From positions 124,001 through 188,000 of the forward strand of contig NZ_JPMD01000001.1 of the NCBI RefSeq assembly GCF_000732635.1: a DNA stretch of 64,000 bases. Reading direction: 5' to 3'. The translations under genes were made by a program, and so were the position numbers. Every line of letters starts with the position of its first letter. The first letter of the stretch is position 1. The stretch comes from Clostridium sulfidigenes (GTDB lineage: Bacteria > Bacillota > Clostridia > Clostridiales > Clostridiaceae). Of the stretch, positions 1 to 8,514 are shown piece after piece. The notes beneath the pieces are model-generated. The model saw nothing but the letters and a program-made list of their open reading frames with translations. It was not told the DNA's origin and did not search any database.

Positions 1-243
1 TGTTATATTATACTAATATAAAGAATATTTAGTGAATTGCATGAAAGTGAAACAATTAACTTCAATTTTGGTTTCAAATTAGTTACCTAGTTATAATACT
101 TTCATAAAATAACATTTGTGAGAATAGCAATAGTATCTGTATGTTTATTATTATTAATAAATAAAAAACCCTAAAATATAAAAAACAATAAGCATATCGT
201 ACAGGCACTAAATATAACCCTCATTGTGTTTGTATATATAATA

Positions 244-277
244 AAAAGACTAGGATTTCCCCCAATCCTAGTCTTTT
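244..277. terminator. intrinsic terminator hairpin
   Basis: A perfect 14-bp inverted repeat (244-257 with 264-277) closes a six-base C-rich loop. The left arm begins with A residues and the right arm ends in TTTT, so it can stop transcripts from either side. No gene end is visible upstream in the window. A TATAAT at 92-97 with a weak TTGGTT at 68-73 lies upstream, so the two could bound a short transcript. Confidence 0.75.
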
Positions 278-417
278 GCTTTACAAATAATTAATTATAA
301 CTAGAAAATAATGGAACGAAAACCTTTTAAAGCTACACAGTAAATACAATATGAGGTAATATATGGATGATATTATTAGGTATAAGGCTAAAATCTATGG
401 TAAAATGATAGATATTG

Positions 418-426
418 TGATATAAT
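418..426 (+). promoter_or_regulatory. extended -10 promoter for the first sugar transferase
   Basis: TG at 418-419, one base, then TATAAT at 421-426 forms an extended -10 element. No good -35 hexamer is present (TGGTAA at 398-403). It would start a transcript near 433 with a leader of about 150 nt before the sugar transferase gene. Nothing else is recognisable between 281 and 583. Confidence 0.4.
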
Positions 427-583
427 TTTTGAGTAATGATAGAAATAAAATTTTGTTAATAATGTGATTAAAATATTAAGTATAACAAAAATATAGGATT
501 TAAAAATAAGACAGGCTTATTGGTAGTTATTCATGGGAAAAATGGATAGTAATAGTTTTATATCTTTGATTGGAGGAAATAAA

Positions 584-1213
584 GTGAAGAGGGCGTTTGA
601 TTTAGTGGTGAGTATTATAGCCTTAATACTATTGTCACCTGTAATTCTAGTTATTTCTATACTAATTAAATTAGACAATCATGGTTCTATAATATTTAAA
701 CAATATAGAGTGGGAAAAGATAATAAAGAATTTATAATTTATAAGTTTAGATCAATGGTAGAAGATGCACCAGAGGTAGCAACAACAGCTTTAGAAAATC
801 CTGATGAATATATAACTTCTATAGGAAAATTTTTACGAAAGACTAGTTTGGATGAATTGCCACAGCTACTTAATATTATAAAAGGTGATATGAGTTTAGT
901 TGGTCCAAGACCTGTAATTAATGATATTAATAAAAGTGAAAAAAAATTGCTTGTATTAAGAACTAAATATGGTATTCATAAATTAACACCGGGACTTACG
1001 GGATGGGCTCAAATTAATGGTAGAGATAGTATATCCATATATAAGAAAATCAATTTAGAAATTGAGTATATGGAAAGACAAAGCTTTATATTTGACCTGA
1101 AAATACTTTTTATTACATTTTTTAAGGTTTTTAAGCAAGAAGACATAGTTAATGGAAAAGAGAATGTGGTACAAGTAAATTATCACACCTTTGAATCAAA
1201 AGATGTTATGTAA
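584..1213 (+). CDS. initiating sugar transferase (bacterial sugar transferase family)
   Basis: Transfers a sugar-1-phosphate from a nucleotide sugar to undecaprenyl phosphate at the membrane, the first step of a repeat unit. An upstream in-frame ATG exists at 533, but a strong GGAGG at 572-576 lies seven bases before GTG 584, and starting there gives the family's usual N-terminus (MKRAFDLVVSIIAL), so 584 is chosen (209 aa). One N-terminal membrane segment is followed by the PF02397 signatures: YKFRSM, the RKTSLDELPQLLNI block, SLVGPRP and PGLTGWAQING. It heads the first polysaccharide block. A second member lies at 18633-19220, so the strain probably starts at least two glycans. The sugar substrate cannot be told from the sequence. 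Confidence 0.9.
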   Translation: MKRAFDLVVSIIALILLSPVILVISILIKLDNHGSIIFKQYRVGKDNKEFIIYKFRSMVEDAPEVATTALENPDEYITSIGKFLRKTSLDELPQLLNIIKGDMSLVGPRPVINDINKSEKKLLVLRTKYGIHKLTPGLTGWAQINGRDSISIYKKINLEIEYMERQSFIFDLKILFITFFKVFKQEDIVNGKENVVQVNYHTFESKDVM

Positions 1214-1621
1214 TCATTAAAGAGATTTTATAGTTTAAAATATAATATAATGTTTTAATGCAAATTGTTCACCAGGTTTATTTTAAAGATATTTTTAGAA
1301 AAAATAATTTTAAAGTGAATTTGGTGTTATATTTTTATCTTTATATGCATAAAAAGTATTAAGTTTTCTTATACTTACTAACCTTATGTTAGTAAATGGT
1401 TTTAACACAAGAAAATTCAATAATCTACTTATGTATCTTAAAATAATTAAGAAATATATCATAATCTTAAAGAAAAAAACTGATAATATATTAATAGATG
1501 ATATAATACCTAATTTGTGGTATATTTGTTAAGTATGAATTTTTATTAAACATAAGAAAAAATATTTTATTTTTTTGCAAGTTGGTGTACAATTTGTATA
1601 TGTAAATTAGGAGGGATTTTT
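1214..1621. other. AT-rich intergenic region with one dyad
   Basis: This stretch holds no gene. An 8-bp inverted repeat, TTACTAAC at 1375-1382 and GTTAGTAA at 1388-1395, could be an operator or a weak terminator. An AGGAGGG ribosome site at 1609-1615 serves the next gene. I see no convincing promoter. Confidence 0.4.
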
Positions 1622-2746
1622 TTGAAAATCAATTTTTATGAATCACAAAGAGAATATAAAGAAAAAAAGCATGAATTTGATGGAGCTATAAAAAATATAA
1701 TAGATAGTGGAGCTTTTATATTAGGAAATGAAGTTAAAACCTTTGAGGAAGAAATAAAAGATTTTACTGGGGCTAAACATGCCATAGGAGTGGCATCAGG
1801 AACAGATGCTTTAGTTATTGCATCAGATATCCTTGGTTTTAGTGATAATAAGGAAATAGTGACTACACCTTTTACTTTTTTAGCTTCTACATCTTGTCTT
1901 GCAAAGCACGGTGGAAAACCTGTTTTTGTTGATATAGATGAAGAGTCTTGTGGTATGGATGTAGATCAATTAGAGGCTGCTATTAATGATAATACTGTAG
2001 GAGTGCTTCCAATACATTTATTCAATCAAATGTGTGATATGGATAAAATAATGGAAATTGCTAAGAAACATGATTTAAAGGTGTTAGAAGATGCAGCTGA
2101 AGCCTTTGGAATGAGATGGCAGATGCAGGGTGAAGAGAGATATAGACATGCAGGAACCATTGGAGATATGGGTGTGTTTTCATTTTTCCCTACTAAAACC
2201 TTAGGTGGGTATGGTGACGGTGGAATGATAGTTACTAATAGTGATGAGTTAGCCGATATGTGCCGTATGTTTAGAGTTCATGGAGCATCAAAGAAATATC
2301 ACTATGACTATATAGGCTATAACTCAAGATTAGATGCTATGCAAGCAGCTGTGTTAAGGGTTAAACTTAAATATATAAACAATGCCATTGAAAATAGAGG
2401 AAGAGTTGCTAAGCTCTACACTGAAGGATTAAAAAATGTGGAAGGTGTAAAAGTTCAAGGTATTAAGTCTGCAAATCAAAAAAATGTTTATTATGTATTT
2501 AATATCTTTGCCGAAAACAGAGATGGCCTTGCAGAGTTTTTAAAATCTAAGGGTGTGGCAACTAGTATATACTATCCAAAGCCACTGCACCTACAAAAGT
2601 GTTTTGAATACCTAGGATACAAAGAAGGTCAGTTCCCAGTTACTGAAAAGATGTGTAAGCAAATTCTTGCATTACCTATATATCCAGAGCTTACTAATGA
2701 AGAAGTTGAATATATATGTGACTGCATAAAAGAATTTTATAATTAA
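1622..2746 (+). CDS. DegT/DnrJ/EryC1/StrS family sugar aminotransferase
   Basis: A PLP enzyme that aminates a keto-sugar nucleotide, used for amino-deoxy sugars of surface glycans. It starts at TTG 1622, six bases after AGGAGGG, giving 374 aa, the family's normal length. The N-terminal half has the GTDALVIA cofactor region and VLEDAAEAFG (Asp/Glu contacting PLP). The Schiff-base lysine is Lys192 in FFPTKTLGGYGDGG. The C-terminal half carries RVHGASKKYHYDYIGYNSRLD, typical of these transaminases (start of the small domain). It is followed by a hairpin and then the UDP-sugar dehydrogenase. The keto-sugar substrate is not known. PglE/WbpE-like roles are possible but not distinguishable here. Confidence 0.92.
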   Translation: MKINFYESQREYKEKKHEFDGAIKNIIDSGAFILGNEVKTFEEEIKDFTGAKHAIGVASGTDALVIASDILGFSDNKEIVTTPFTFLASTSCLAKHGGKPVFVDIDEESCGMDVDQLEAAINDNTVGVLPIHLFNQMCDMDKIMEIAKKHDLKVLEDAAEAFGMRWQMQGEERYRHAGTIGDMGVFSFFPTKTLGGYGDGGMIVTNSDELADMCRMFRVHGASKKYHYDYIGYNSRLDAMQAAVLRVKLKYINNAIENRGRVAKLYTEGLKNVEGVKVQGIKSANQKNVYYVFNIFAENRDGLAEFLKSKGVATSIYYPKPLHLQKCFEYLGYKEGQFPVTEKMCKQILALPIYPELTNEEVEYICDCIKEFYN

Positions 2747-2757
2747 TAAAAGCTTTG

Positions 2758-2789
2758 TTTATCCAACAACAACCAGGTTGTTGGATAAA
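2758..2789 (+). terminator. terminator-like hairpin
   Basis: A perfect 13-bp inverted repeat (2758-2770 with 2777-2789) encloses a six-base loop shortly after the aminotransferase stop codon. The following sequence is T-poor (ctaatt), so termination may be partial and allow read-through into the next gene. Confidence 0.5.
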
Positions 2790-2864
2790 TCTAATTAATT
2801 GTTAAAAATATATCAAAGTTTATCAAAATAATAATTGCTAATTTGAACAATAGGAGACGATATA

Positions 2865-4190
2865 ATGAAAGATTTAAAAATATCCTTAGTAGGACTTGGC
2901 TATGTAGGAATGCCTTTAGCGGTAGCTTTTGCTAAAAAGCTTCCTGTAGTTGGATTTGATGTAAACAAGGAAAAGATAAATAAGTACTTAAGTGGAGTAG
3001 ATGTAACTAATGAAGTTGGAGATGAAGCTATTAAAGCATCTACTGTAGATTTTACAAGTGATGAAACAAAATTAAGAGTATGTAACTTCCACATAGTTGC
3101 AGTACCAACTCCAACTAATGAAGATAAAACTCCAGATCTAAGACCAGTTATAGGTGCTAGTGAAATTTTAGGAAGAAACTTAACTAAAGGTTCTATAGTA
3201 GTATATGAATCTACAGTATATCCAGGGGTAACAGAGGAAATCTGTGTACCAATACTAGAAAGAGAATCTGGACTTATTTGCGGACAAGATTTTAAAATTG
3301 GATATTCTCCAGAGAGAATAAACCCAGGTGATAAGGTTCATAGATTAGAAAATATAATGAAGATAGTATCTGGTATGGATGAAGAAACTTTAGATACAGT
3401 TGCTAAAGCTTATGAACTAGTTATAGAAGCTGGAGTATATAGAGCTGAAAGTATAAAAGTTGCAGAAGCAGCTAAATTAATAGAAAACTGTCAAAGAGAT
3501 GTTAACATAGCCTTCGTTAATGAACTTGCTATGATCTTTGATAGAATGGGTATAGATACTAAAGCTGTAATAGATGCCGCAGGTAGTAAGTGGAACTTTA
3601 TAAAACTAAACCCAGGCTTAGTAGGGGGACACTGTATAGGAGTAGATCCATATTACCTAATTCACAGAGCTAAAGAGGTTGGTGTAGAATCAAAGGTTAT
3701 AGCTGCTGGAAGAAACATAAATGATGGAATGGCTAAGTATATTGCAGAAAACACAGTGAAAAGTTTAATAAAAGCTAATAAGAGAGTTAAAAATGCAAAG
3801 GTAGCAGTTCTTGGACTTACATTTAAGGAAGATTGTCCAGATACAAGAAATACAAAGGTAGTGGATATTATAGATGAACTTAAAGACTATGGAGTAAATG
3901 TATTAGCCACAGATCCTGTAGCATGTAAGGAAGAAGTTAAAAAAGAGTATGGAATAGATATGGTTTCTATGGAAGATATTAAAGATGTAGATGCTATTAT
4001 CCTTGCTGTATCTCATCATAATTATAGAGAAATGAGTATAAAGGATTTTGCTCCACTATATAGAAGTGAAGCTTTAGATGAAGTAGCAGCAGCTAAGGAT
4101 GAAGTAGAAAAAGATGTATTCATAGATGTAAAAGGCATTATGAATAAGCATAGTATAGATTCAGATACTATGATTTATTGGAGATTGTAA
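2865..4190 (+). CDS. nucleotide-sugar dehydrogenase (VipA/TviB/WbpO-like, UDP-HexNAc 6-dehydrogenase)
   Basis: Oxidises the C6 hydroxyl of a UDP-sugar to a uronic acid in two NAD-dependent steps in the cytoplasm. The sequence has the Rossmann GLGYVGMPLA at residues 9-18, an APTP-type segment VAVPTPTNEDKTPDL, SPERINPGD, and the catalytic Cys257 in VGGHCIGVDPYYL. The C-terminal UDP-binding domain has LTFKEDCPDTRNTKV. The 441-aa length and the PERINPGD motif favour the UDP-N-acetylhexosamine dehydrogenases (TviB/WbpO) over UDP-glucose dehydrogenase. With the asparagine-synthase-like protein at 28069 it could supply a uronamide. AGGAGACG precedes the ATG. Confidence 0.9.
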   Translation: MKDLKISLVGLGYVGMPLAVAFAKKLPVVGFDVNKEKINKYLSGVDVTNEVGDEAIKASTVDFTSDETKLRVCNFHIVAVPTPTNEDKTPDLRPVIGASEILGRNLTKGSIVVYESTVYPGVTEEICVPILERESGLICGQDFKIGYSPERINPGDKVHRLENIMKIVSGMDEETLDTVAKAYELVIEAGVYRAESIKVAEAAKLIENCQRDVNIAFVNELAMIFDRMGIDTKAVIDAAGSKWNFIKLNPGLVGGHCIGVDPYYLIHRAKEVGVESKVIAAGRNINDGMAKYIAENTVKSLIKANKRVKNAKVAVLGLTFKEDCPDTRNTKVVDIIDELKDYGVNVLATDPVACKEEVKKEYGIDMVSMEDIKDVDAIILAVSHHNYREMSIKDFAPLYRSEALDEVAAAKDEVEKDVFIDVKGIMNKHSIDSDTMIYWRL

Positions 4191-4247
4191 TATATTGAAA
4201 TTATTTACTCCGATTAAATTTAAAGTACTCAGTTAGGAGATTAAGGT

Positions 4248-5624
4248 ATGAAAGTAATAATTTTAGCAGGTGGAAGTGGATCAAGACTTTGGCCACTAAG
4301 TCGTGATAGATATCCAAAACAATTTATAAAGTTGCAAGGAGATAGTTCATCCTTATTTCAAGATACATTTAAAAGAAGTTTATTATTAGTAAATTTAGAT
4401 GAAATATATGTAGTTACAAATGAAAAGTATAAATTTTTAGTTATGGGTGCAGTAGAAGAATTAGGTTATAAATGTAATGAATCTAATATTATCATTGAAC
4501 CAGAATCTAAAAATACTTTGCCAGCCATTTATGCTGGAGTTAATGAAATAGTTAAAAAGGGGAATGATAATGTTATAGTATTCCCTTCAGACCATATGAT
4601 TTTAAAAAGTCAAGAGTTTGTAAAGATTATTAAAAATTCTGAGGATCTAACTAAAGATTCTATAATAACCTTTGGTATTAAACCAGACGGGCCTAATACT
4701 GGATATGGATATATTGCACCTGGAAGTGAGAAATTAAATGGTTATGAAGTAAAAGCTTTTAAGGAAAAACCAGAGTATGAAGTAGCAGTTACATACGTGG
4801 AAGAGGGTTATTATTGGAATGCTGGCATATTTATGTTTAACACTGAATTTTTTATAAATGAAGTAAAACTCTATGCAAAAAATATTTACAATGCATTTAA
4901 AACTAGCAATAATATTAAAGAGGCGTTTAGTAAGATTGATGAAAAGATTTCAATTGATTATGCCATCATGGAAAAAAGTAAAAATGTTACTGTAGCACCT
5001 GTAGATATTGGATGGAATGATTTGGGTAGTTTTGATTCTTTTTATGATATTTTTAAAAAAGATGAAAATAATAATATTTGTGATAGTAACAATATACTTA
5101 TTGATTCAAAGAATAATTATGTTTATTCAGAAAAAGGAAAACTAGTATCTATTGTTGGAGTTGATAATCTAATTGTAGTAGATAACAGAGATGCATTGTT
5201 AATATGTAAAAAAGAGCAGTCTCAAAGAGTAAAAGAAGTTGTGGAGATTTTAAAATCTAAGGATGATAGCAGAATAGAATATCCTGTTGAAGATTACAGA
5301 CCTTGGGGAAACTATAAAGTTCTCGAAGAAGAACAAAATTCATATAAAATAAAAAGAATTAAAGTAAGTCAAGGGAAAAAATTAAGTTATCAGATGCATC
5401 ATCATAGAAGCGAACACTGGATTGTTGTAAAAGGTATAGCAAGGGTAACTATAGATGACGTAGAGAAACTAGTGCCAGCTGGAGAAAGTATTTTTATAAA
5501 ACCAAGACAAAAGCATAGACTTGAAAACCCAGGAAAAGTGCCCCTAGAGATAATTGAAGTACAGATGGGAGAATATTTAGAAGAAGATGATATTATAAGG
5601 TTTGATGATGAGTATGGAAGATAA
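4248..5624 (+). CDS. manC: mannose-1-phosphate guanylyltransferase / mannose-6-phosphate isomerase (bifunctional)
   Basis: Makes GDP-mannose from mannose-1-phosphate and GTP. The type II fusion also isomerises fructose-6-phosphate. The nucleotidyltransferase signature GGSGSRLWPLSRDRYPKQF starts at residue 8. VFPSDHM, GFKEKP-like AFKEKPE and YYWNAGIFMF mark the sugar site. A cupin isomerase domain fills the last about 120 residues, with HHHRSEHWIVVKG and the FIKPRQKHRLENPG metal-site histidines. The length of 458 aa matches the family. It is the last plus-strand gene before a bidirectional terminator. GDP-mannose may feed a mannose-containing repeat unit like the clostridial PS-II polymers, but that link is inference. 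Confidence 0.93.
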   Translation: MKVIILAGGSGSRLWPLSRDRYPKQFIKLQGDSSSLFQDTFKRSLLLVNLDEIYVVTNEKYKFLVMGAVEELGYKCNESNIIIEPESKNTLPAIYAGVNEIVKKGNDNVIVFPSDHMILKSQEFVKIIKNSEDLTKDSIITFGIKPDGPNTGYGYIAPGSEKLNGYEVKAFKEKPEYEVAVTYVEEGYYWNAGIFMFNTEFFINEVKLYAKNIYNAFKTSNNIKEAFSKIDEKISIDYAIMEKSKNVTVAPVDIGWNDLGSFDSFYDIFKKDENNNICDSNNILIDSKNNYVYSEKGKLVSIVGVDNLIVVDNRDALLICKKEQSQRVKEVVEILKSKDDSRIEYPVEDYRPWGNYKVLEEEQNSYKIKRIKVSQGKKLSYQMHHHRSEHWIVVKGIARVTIDDVEKLVPAGESIFIKPRQKHRLENPGKVPLEIIEVQMGEYLEEDDIIRFDDEYGR

Positions 5625-5649
5625 TATCATTAACAATATGGATGTAAAT

Positions 5650-5690
5650 AAAGAAAACACCAACTATTATAAATAGTTGGTGTTTTCTTT
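5650..5690. terminator. bidirectional terminator between manC and the LCP gene
   Basis: A perfect 18-bp inverted repeat (5650-5667 with 5673-5690) around a five-base loop lies between two convergent genes. The arms start in AAAG and end in CTTT, so it serves both strands. Confidence 0.9.
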
Positions 5691-5691
5691 A

Positions 5692-6651
5692 TTATTTCTT
5701 ATCATTAAATATATAATCTCTCATTTGTTTTTTAACAGTTTCAATATCAAACTTTAAATAGTATATTCCAGTGCTCATATCCCCTGTTCCATCTCCGTCC
5801 CTTGGGAATCTTTCTTGCTCTAAATTTCCGCTTCCTAAACCAACTACTTTAGTTGCTAGAGATACAAAATCACCAGAACTTAGATTAGTTTGAACTAGAG
5901 GAAGGATATTATTTAGAATATTAGGGTACGATTTCGGAGGTGCATTAAGAGCCTTAGTAAACACTGCAGACATTACATTTCTATGTCTGTGAGTTCTTTC
6001 ATAATCATCACCACTAGCATATCTTATTCTAGAATAGGCCAAAGCTTGCTTGCCTGTTAATAATGTAGGTCCAGTAGAAGATACACCAGGTATATGTGAT
6101 ATTTCTTCTTCTGTAATATCGATAGTAATTCCACCTAGTATATCAATTATTTGTGGTAGTGAAGAAAAGTTTACTGATACAAAATCTTCTATATTAAGTC
6201 CAAAATTTTCATTTAAGGTCCTAATAGCTAAGGGAGCACCTCCATAGGCATAGGCATGATTTATTTTATCCATACCATGCTCTGGAATGTTAACATAGGA
6301 GTCCCTCATAATTGAAGTTACTTTAACTTTGTTATGAATTGGATCAATAGTAGCTATCATTATGGAGTCAGAACGTCCCGCTTGTCCCTCTTCTGCATCT
6401 ATACCATATAAAACTATATTTTTTATAGATTCATGACTTTCATATTCTTTAAGTTCTTCCTTTGGAGTAATACTTAGATGAGATGTGTCTATCTTTACAG
6501 TATCCATCTTATTATATAAGGAATAAAAATATCCTGCTCCAATAGCTATTATAAATATGAATAATCCTAGAATTCCCATAGAAATTTTAAATCCCAGGGA
6601 GCGTTTCTTCTTTTTTCTTTTTTTATTAGGAACAAAATTATTTTGTGACAT
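5692..6651 (-). CDS. LCP (LytR-CpsA-Psr) family glycopolymer ligase
   Basis: LCP proteins move lipid-linked teichoic acids or capsule onto peptidoglycan outside the membrane. The start is placed at ATG 6651 because GAGAGGAG lies eight bases upstream. An in-frame ATG at 6687 lacks such a site. The 319-aa product has a lysine-rich cytoplasmic N-terminus, one membrane helix (about residues 21-40) and the LCP domain from about residue 75: NIVLYGIDAEEGQAGRSDSI with the phosphate-binding Asp/Arg, IMRDSYVNIP, KINHAYAYGG and ALAYSRIRYASGDDYERTHR. It is the only minus-strand gene in the first polysaccharide block and has its own upstream region. It could anchor the glycerophosphate polymer encoded near 32-41 kb. 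Confidence 0.92.
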   Translation of the reverse strand: MSQNNFVPNKKRKKKKRSLGFKISMGILGLFIFIIAIGAGYFYSLYNKMDTVKIDTSHLSITPKEELKEYESHESIKNIVLYGIDAEEGQAGRSDSIMIATIDPIHNKVKVTSIMRDSYVNIPEHGMDKINHAYAYGGAPLAIRTLNENFGLNIEDFVSVNFSSLPQIIDILGGITIDITEEEISHIPGVSSTGPTLLTGKQALAYSRIRYASGDDYERTHRHRNVMSAVFTKALNAPPKSYPNILNNILPLVQTNLSSGDFVSLATKVVGLGSGNLEQERFPRDGDGTGDMSTGIYYLKFDIETVKKQMRDYIFNDKK

Positions 6652-6687
6652 AGTTTCACTCCTCTCTATACCTAATTCTATCACCAT

Positions 6688-7273
6688 ATTTTATAGGTGT
6701 AAATATAAACAAATACATAATGGGTAATTATTCCATGAAATTTATTATAAATTTTTATGAACTTGATACGATGATATTATTATAAATTAATGGATAAATT
6801 AATAGTATATATGCACATAAAATGAATATTACTGTTGGAATATATTAAATAAGTGTCAAAATTATGCAAAATATTACTAGTAACCTTGATTTTTTACTAG
6901 TAATGTTACTGGAAATATGGTATTATATAAATGTGACAGTTATGTATGCAATTGAAATATAAAGGAATTTGTACTATGAGGAGAATAAAAGAATAAGATT
7001 ACAACATACAAATTTGTTAAATTTTAATCAAGTATATAATTTAATCATTAGTACAACGTGGTAATGATGTGCAATATTATTACTAGAAGAGATGAAACGC
7101 TACTTGTGATTAGATTTTAAAAAAGAAGTTCTGTTATAAATTCTATAAACTTTTGAAAATGTCAATGTAAAAATACTATTGGCAAATACCAAAAATGAGT
7201 GGTAACTAAAAGAAGTAATTATTATGGTGATAAATAATATTTAGCATTTCACTTACAAGTTGGAGGAGTGATT
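6688..7273. promoter_or_regulatory. divergent control region with paired TTACTAGTAA palindromes
   Basis: This gap separates the divergent LCP and CpsB genes. The 10-bp palindrome TTACTAGTAA occurs at 6874-6883 and again at 6894-6903, exactly 20 bp apart (about two helical turns). A degenerate copy, TTACTGGAAA, follows at 6906-6915, and a half-site TTACTAG lies at 7079-7085. A TATTATATAA stretch at 6921-6930 could be a -10 region. This suggests cooperative binding of a dimeric regulator, which is inference. No gene is visible. Confidence 0.45.
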
Positions 7274-8044
7274 ATGATAGATTTTCATAGCCATATACTT
7301 CATGGAGTGGATGATGGATCTAAAGATGAAGATATGACTGTAGACATGCTTAATCTGGCAGTAAAGTCAGGAACAACAGGGATTGTTGCCACTCCACATT
7401 TTTTTAGGGGTAGGTTTCAAGTGCCTTATGAGGTAATAGAAAAAGAAGTAGAGAAATTGAAAATTTTAGCTAGAGAAAAGGGTGTAGATATAGAAATATT
7501 TTGTGGACAAGAAGTTTACTATACTAGTAGAATTCTAGAAAGCTTTCAATGCGGTGATATATCTACCATTGAAGATAGTAGATATATGTTAATAGAATTT
7601 CCTTTTAGAGAGTTTTCAGTGGATGAAGTTATAAATGATATATATGAACTTCAATTAAAGGGAGTTGTACCTATCATTGCTCATCCAGAGCGCTATAAAA
7701 AATTTATAGAAGCTCCTCACCTTATAAATAAGTTTGTTGAAGAGGGTTTTTTATTTCAACTAAACACAGGTAGCATAGCAGGAGACTTTGGACGAGATGT
7801 TAAAAAAACTGCAGAGTTATTTGTAAAACACAAAATATATAGCACTATAGGTTCCGATGGTCATAGGTGTGATGTTAGAACTACGGATATGACAGCGGGT
7901 ATAAAAGCTATAGAAAAAATAAACCCTAGGTATGTTAAGGATATTGAGAATACTTCTGAGGAAATTTTAAAGAATAATAAAGTGAGTTTTCAAGGAGAAA
8001 AGATTAAAAAGTCACTTAGAATTATTAGTTTATTTAAAAGATAG
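7274..8044 (+). CDS. CpsB/CapC-type PHP tyrosine-protein phosphatase
   Basis: A manganese-dependent phosphatase that removes phosphate from the tyrosine cluster of BY-kinases and so tunes capsule output. ATG 7274 sits seven bases after GGAGG; an in-frame GTG at 7268 overlaps the ribosome site and is rejected. The 256-aa protein has all PHP metal motifs: DFHSHILHGVDDGS at the N-terminus, ATPHF, GQEVYY, IAHPERYKKF and GSDGHRCD. Its partner kinase and Wzz-like adaptor lie about 10 kb downstream at 17.0-18.6 kb, an unusual separation for this trio. An RNA-like region follows directly. Confidence 0.93.
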   Translation: MIDFHSHILHGVDDGSKDEDMTVDMLNLAVKSGTTGIVATPHFFRGRFQVPYEVIEKEVEKLKILAREKGVDIEIFCGQEVYYTSRILESFQCGDISTIEDSRYMLIEFPFREFSVDEVINDIYELQLKGVVPIIAHPERYKKFIEAPHLINKFVEEGFLFQLNTGSIAGDFGRDVKKTAELFVKHKIYSTIGSDGHRCDVRTTDMTAGIKAIEKINPRYVKDIENTSEEILKNNKVSFQGEKIKKSLRIISLFKR

Positions 8045-8060
8045 AATGAAAATTATATAA

Positions 8061-8326
8061 TTTACATAAATTTAAACTGGGTGTATCGGTTATGTAAAGG
8101 TCGGGAAATTGGGGGAACTTTTAATAGCTGATAGGGGTAAAATAAAATTCGACATAAATAACTTAAATATAAAGGGAATTATGAAATGTAGTCTGTACTT
8201 GGGCGCTTGGACTACAGGGAGTTAGTAGCGCAACCCACCTTTATCTTATTAATTCAGGGAAACTATAAGTTTGAAGGGGAAATTTATGGTATATGAGTTA
8301 TTAAAAGATAGCGGTGGGTTATTTTT
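8061..8326 (+). ncRNA. candidate structured noncoding RNA, possibly raiA-motif-like
   Basis: No reading frame fits here, but the sequence is richer in G than its surroundings and is full of pairings. TTTACATAA (8061-8069) pairs with 8090-8098. TGTAGTC (8187-8193) pairs with GACTACA (8210-8216). AACCCACC (8232-8239) pairs with GGTGGGTT (8313-8320), extended inward by TATCTT (8242-8247) with AAGATA (8305-8310). The last stem ends in ATTTTTATC, so it can double as a terminator. GCGC at 8203-8206 and 8228-8231 could form a tertiary pairing. Several unpaired GGGAA/GGGGAA tracts recur (8103, 8113, 8174, 8258, 8277). This organisation recalls the large clostridial raiA RNA motif, but I cannot confirm the family by eye. 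Confidence 0.5.
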
Positions 8327-8468
8327 ATCTAGTTTTATAAATTAAGAATTGGTGGGCAGTCTTAATTAAGAGGTAATATGCAAGGTTGACTCTATTAAAA
8401 ATTACAATAATAAAGTGTGATAATAGACTGGAAATTTAGGTTAACTAGTTTTATAGTTAAATATGTAA

Positions 8469-8510
8469 TAGGATCAGACCCCTTCTATTTTATATAGGGG
8501 TCTGATCCTA
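8469..8510. repeat. REP-family palindrome acting as bidirectional terminator
   Basis: A perfect 15-bp inverted repeat (8469-8483 with 8496-8510) contains the CAGACCCC/GGGGTCTG half-sites of the window's REP family, spread around a 12-base loop, and ends in ATTTTT. It lies at the 3' end of the minus-strand GGDEF gene. The whole arrangement is duplicated at 12133-12175. Confidence 0.85.
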
Positions 8511-8514
8511 ATTT

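Noticed and set aside
533..583. ATG 533 as start of the first sugar transferase
   Set aside because: GTG 584 has a strong ribosome site and gives the family's normal N-terminus.
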